A stretch of DNA of 6,608 bases, from NCBI GenBank assembly GCA_945889235.1, contig CAMDBK010000179.1, positions 1-6,608 of the forward strand, written 5' to 3'. Within the stretch, counting starts at the first letter, position 1; every line of letters starts with the position of its first letter. The DNA comes from Chitinophaga pinensis. GTDB taxonomy: Bacteria; Bacteroidota; Bacteroidia; SXHM01. The notes under the pieces were generated by a model, which saw only the letters and a list, made by a program, of their open reading frames with translations, was not told the DNA's origin and searched no databases. A program made the translations under genes and the position numbers. Below, piece after piece: positions 4,117 to 6,608 of the stretch.

Positions 4117-5190
4117 ATGAGTAAAGTTCATAATTTCAGTGCAGGCCCTGGCATTCTGCCCCAGGAAGTACTTGATAAATCAGCAGAAGCAATCCTTAAT
4201 TTCAACGGAATTAATCTCTCTATCTTAGAAATTTCGCACCGCAGCAAAGACTATATTCCGGTAATGGATGAAGCTCAGAAACTGGTAAAAGAATTATTAG
4301 GATTAGACGATGATTTCTATGTTTTGTTTCTGGGTGGCGGTGCAAGCATGCAGTTTGCCATGGTTCCCAGCAACCTGCTGCGCACCAACGGTACCGCGGC
4401 ATACGTGAACACAGGTGTATGGGCAAGCAAAGCCATTAAAGAAGCAAAGATGATTGGTAACACCAATGTAGTTGCTTCATCGGAAGACAAAAACTTCAAC
4501 TACATTCCTAAAGGTTATACCATTCCTGCGGATGCAGACTACCTGCACATAACGTCCAACAATACCATTTACGGAACTCAGATAAAACAATTCCCTAAAA
4601 GTCCGGTGCCACTGGTGTGTGATATGTCGAGTGATATTTTCAGTCGCAAGATAAACGGAAATGATTTTACCTTGATTTATGCCGGAGCGCAGAAAAACAT
4701 GGGACCTGCGGGAGCAACCATGGTAGCAGTGCGCCAGAGTGCGCTCGGAAAAACCGACCGCAAGATTTTATCCATGCTGGATTACAAGGTGCATATCAAA
4801 GGAGAGTCGATGTTTAATACGCCACCGGTATTTCCTATTTACGTTTCTATGCTGACGATGAAATGGCTGAAAGATAATGGCGGAGTGGAATGGATAGAAA
4901 AAATAAATCGCCAGAAAGCAGATTTGCTGTACAATGAAATTGATAACAACCCGTTGTTTATTGGTACCGTTGAAAAAGAAGACCGCTCGGATATGAACGT
5001 TTGTTTTCTGCTTAAGAATACTGAACTGGAACCTGAGTTTGATAAGTTAGCAAAGGCTGGCAACCTGAGTGGCATCCGCGGACACAGAGATGTGGGTGGT
5101 TACCGTGCATCGCTTTACAATGCATTACCACTGGAAAGCGTGCAGGTGCTGGTGGATGTGATGAAAGAATTTGGAAGAATAAAAGGATAG
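4117..5190 (+). CDS. serC: Phosphoserine aminotransferase
   Basis: This 357-residue cytosolic PLP enzyme converts 3-phosphohydroxypyruvate plus glutamate to O-phosphoserine and 2-oxoglutarate. The same enzyme can act on 3-hydroxy-2-oxo-4-phosphobutanoate in PLP synthesis. Length agrees with the family (E. coli about 362). Visible signs: VHNFSAGPGILP (4-15), SHRSK (40-44, substrate-phosphate contacts His41 and Arg42), LGGGASMQF (72-80, cofactor-phosphate loop), Trp102, Asp169 in CDMSSD (expected to pair with the pyridine nitrogen), GAQKNMGPAG (190-199) with Schiff-base Lys193, and GIRGHRDVGGYRASLYNA (319-336) with His323 and Arg324. No key residue is missing. It is the first gene of the operon; its TAG directly abuts the serA ATG, which implies translational coupling. 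The start at 4117 places SAGPG at the normal distance from the N-terminus. Confidence 0.97.
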   Translation: MSKVHNFSAGPGILPQEVLDKSAEAILNFNGINLSILEISHRSKDYIPVMDEAQKLVKELLGLDDDFYVLFLGGGASMQFAMVPSNLLRTNGTAAYVNTGVWASKAIKEAKMIGNTNVVASSEDKNFNYIPKGYTIPADADYLHITSNNTIYGTQIKQFPKSPVPLVCDMSSDIFSRKINGNDFTLIYAGAQKNMGPAGATMVAVRQSALGKTDRKILSMLDYKVHIKGESMFNTPPVFPIYVSMLTMKWLKDNGGVEWIEKINRQKADLLYNEIDNNPLFIGTVEKEDRSDMNVCFLLKNTELEPEFDKLAKAGNLSGIRGHRDVGGYRASLYNALPLESVQVLVDVMKEFGRIKG

Positions 5191-6147
5191 ATGATTAAAA
5201 TTCTTGCCAACGATGGAATAGACGAAACCGGCAAAGGCTTGCTGGAAGCAGCCGGTTTTACCGTTCTTACCGAAAAGGTGGCGCAGGAAAATCTTATTGC
5301 CTTTATCAACGAACAAAGTGTTGATGCCCTGCTGGTGCGCAGTGCTACCAAGGTGCGCAAAGAGTTGATTGATGCCTGCAAAAACCTGAAACTGGTTGGG
5401 CGCGGTGGCGTTGGCATGGATAACATTGATGTGGATTATGCCCGCGCAATGGGCATTGAAGTAATGAATACACCGGCTGCTTCCACGCGCTCGGTAGCTG
5501 AACTGGTGTTTGCACATCTCTATGGAATGGTGCGGAACATCTATGATGCCAACCGCAAAATGCCGGCTGCTGACGGGACAACATTCAATGAACTGAAAAA
5601 GAAATACGCCAACGGCACCGAGCTGAAAGGCAAAACAATGGGCATCATCGGCTTTGGGCGCATAGGCCAGGAAGTGGCTGCCATTGCGGTCGGCAACGGA
5701 ATGAATGTATTGGCTTATGACCCTTATATTTCCGATGCAACCATTGGTTTTGAGATTTTCAGTCTGGGAAGAGTGGAAGTAAAAATAAAAACAGTTTCGT
5801 TGGATGAAGTGTTGCGCAACAGTGATGCACTCACGCTACACGTTCCGTTTACAGGAGGCTACCTGCTTACCAAAGAAGAGTTCGGAAAAATGAAAAAAGG
5901 CGTGCTCCTTGTTAACTCATCACGCGGAGAAGTAATCAATGAAACCGATTTAATGGTGGCATTGAATTCAGGGCAGGTGGCTGCCGCAGGATTAGATGTT
6001 TTTGCCAACGAACCCAACATAAATAATGCACTACTGCAACATAATAAAGTATCGCTTACACCGCATATCGGTGCTGCTACTATGGAAGCACAGGAACGCA
6101 TAGGCATTGAAATGGCGGAGAAGATTATTGGTTTTTTCAAAGCCTGA
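5191..6147 (+). CDS. serA: D-3-phosphoglycerate dehydrogenase, short form without ACT domain
   Basis: This 318-residue NAD-dependent enzyme of the D-2-hydroxyacid dehydrogenase family most likely oxidises 3-phosphoglycerate to 3-phosphohydroxypyruvate, the step before SerC. Visible signs: VRSATKVR (49-56) and GRGGVGMDNID (70-80) of the substrate domain, the Rossmann motif GFGRIG (154-159), Asp177 in YDP (NAD preference), and the catalytic set Arg245 (NSSRG), Glu274 (NEP) and His292 (PHIGAAT). The protein ends after the closing helix, so the ACT serine-binding domain of E. coli SerA (410 residues) is absent and ACT-mediated serine feedback is not expected. The position between serC and DUF1015, abutting serC, favours phosphoglycerate over another hydroxyacid substrate; by sequence alone it could be a different 2-hydroxyacid dehydrogenase. 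Confidence 0.92.
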   Translation: MIKILANDGIDETGKGLLEAAGFTVLTEKVAQENLIAFINEQSVDALLVRSATKVRKELIDACKNLKLVGRGGVGMDNIDVDYARAMGIEVMNTPAASTRSVAELVFAHLYGMVRNIYDANRKMPAADGTTFNELKKKYANGTELKGKTMGIIGFGRIGQEVAAIAVGNGMNVLAYDPYISDATIGFEIFSLGRVEVKIKTVSLDEVLRNSDALTLHVPFTGGYLLTKEEFGKMKKGVLLVNSSRGEVINETDLMVALNSGQVAAAGLDVFANEPNINNALLQHNKVSLTPHIGAATMEAQERIGIEMAEKIIGFFKA

Positions 6148-6150
6148 TTC

Positions 6151-6608
6151 ATGGCCATCATCAAACCCTTCAAAGGAATTACGCCTACAGCAGAAAATGC
6201 TTCGCAGGTAGTTTCACGGCCTTATGATTTTTATTCAAAAGAACAACGCAGTGTTATATTAGACGAAAATCCTATTTCATTTCTGCATGTTATTGCTCCG
6301 GAACACCGCAGTGATATTAAGAGTGAGCCCAACTCTACCGAACTTTTCCGCAAGAGCAAAGCACGGTTTCAAACGTTTCTGGATAAAAATATTTTATTGC
6401 AGGACAGCGCTGAATCACTTTACGTTTACACGCAGGTAATCAAAGGGAAATCCTATACCGGTATAATCGGTTGCGCTTCGGTGGCAGATTATAAGAACAA
6501 TGTTATACGCAAGCACGAACACACTATTACCGAGCGCGAAGAAACACTGAAAAACTACCTACGCGTGTGCGATATCAATGCAGAACCTATCTGTATGACC
6601 TACCGCCC
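6151..6608 (+). CDS. DUF1015 family protein, 5' part (runs off the window)
   Basis: The first 152 codons are open to the window edge. The start is the ATG three bases after the serA stop, giving MAIIKPFKGITPTAENASQV. Family signs are the IKPFKGI opening, SRPYDFYSKEQR (22-33), the NPISFLHVIAPE block (40-51), the LYVYTQ strand (90-95), TGIIGCASVADY (103-114) and RKHEHTITEREETLKNYL (120-137), which I recall as the most conserved stretch of DUF1015. The biochemical activity is not established as far as I know. Overlap-like spacing with serC-serA puts it in the serine operon, so a role in phosphoserine or serine handling is a fair inference, no more. The family is usually around 400 residues, so roughly two thirds lies outside. 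Confidence 0.88.
   Translation, partial: MAIIKPFKGITPTAENASQVVSRPYDFYSKEQRSVILDENPISFLHVIAPEHRSDIKSEPNSTELFRKSKARFQTFLDKNILLQDSAESLYVYTQVIKGKSYTGIIGCASVADYKNNVIRKHEHTITEREETLKNYLRVCDINAEPICMTYR

Noticed and set aside
5115..5517. Overlapping minus-strand open frames of 103 and 130 codons opposite the serC/serA junction
   Set aside because: They lie antisense to two fully conserved enzymes, show no family motif, and follow from the codon use of serC and serA.
5859..6173. 104-codon minus-strand open frame opposite the serA 3' end
   Set aside because: It is antisense to the catalytic Arg/Glu/His region of SerA and has no recognisable domain.

Overview
The window looks like a chromosomal segment of a Bacteroidota bacterium, probably near the Chitinophagia/Sphingobacteriia. 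The evidence is a type IX secretion C-terminal sorting domain, a DUF4476 protein, a Bacteroidota-type LuxC-like acyl-CoA reductase beside a dicluster ferredoxin, a serC-serA-DUF1015 run, no Shine-Dalgarno sites, and several TAnnTTTG (-7) promoter elements. No tRNA, rRNA, transposase, phage gene or CRISPR array is visible. All assignments come from reading the sequence and recalling families; no search was run.

Layout, left to right. (1) Positions 71-457 encode a small exported protein that is little more than a signal peptide plus a T9SS sorting domain; an intrinsic terminator follows. (2) A 64-bp compound palindrome (527-590) lies between this gene and the convergent acyl-CoA reductase (579-1628, minus strand). 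The palindrome supplies the reductase's last three codons and its stop. (3) The reductase is divergent from a 2[4Fe-4S] ferredoxin (1704-2051); their predicted -7 elements face each other within 22 bp. (4) Six bases after the ferredoxin begins a secreted protein of unknown function (2058-2927). A strong terminator-like hairpin lies inside its signal-peptide codons. (5) A second copy of the 64-bp palindrome, inverted, follows at 2931-2994. (6) A secreted DUF4476 protein with a Thr/Asn-rich linker (3077-4027) comes next, with a sigma-54-like sequence upstream and a perfect 13-bp-stem terminator downstream. (7) The window ends with a tight operon: serC (4117-5190), serA (5191-6147, no ACT domain) and the start of a DUF1015 gene (6151 to the edge).

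Working together: SerA oxidises 3-phosphoglycerate and SerC transaminates the product to phosphoserine. No phosphoserine phosphatase is visible, and the DUF1015 protein may belong to the same pathway by context. The reductase and ferredoxin form a second unit, probably redox metabolism of acyl thioesters or aldehydes. The three exported proteins have no demonstrable link to either.

I do not see a clear new multi-gene system. The most interesting items are the 64-bp REPIN-like element, which shows compensated arm changes and has taken over a gene's 3' end; the terminator embedded in a coding start; and the shared promoter region of the reductase/ferredoxin pair.
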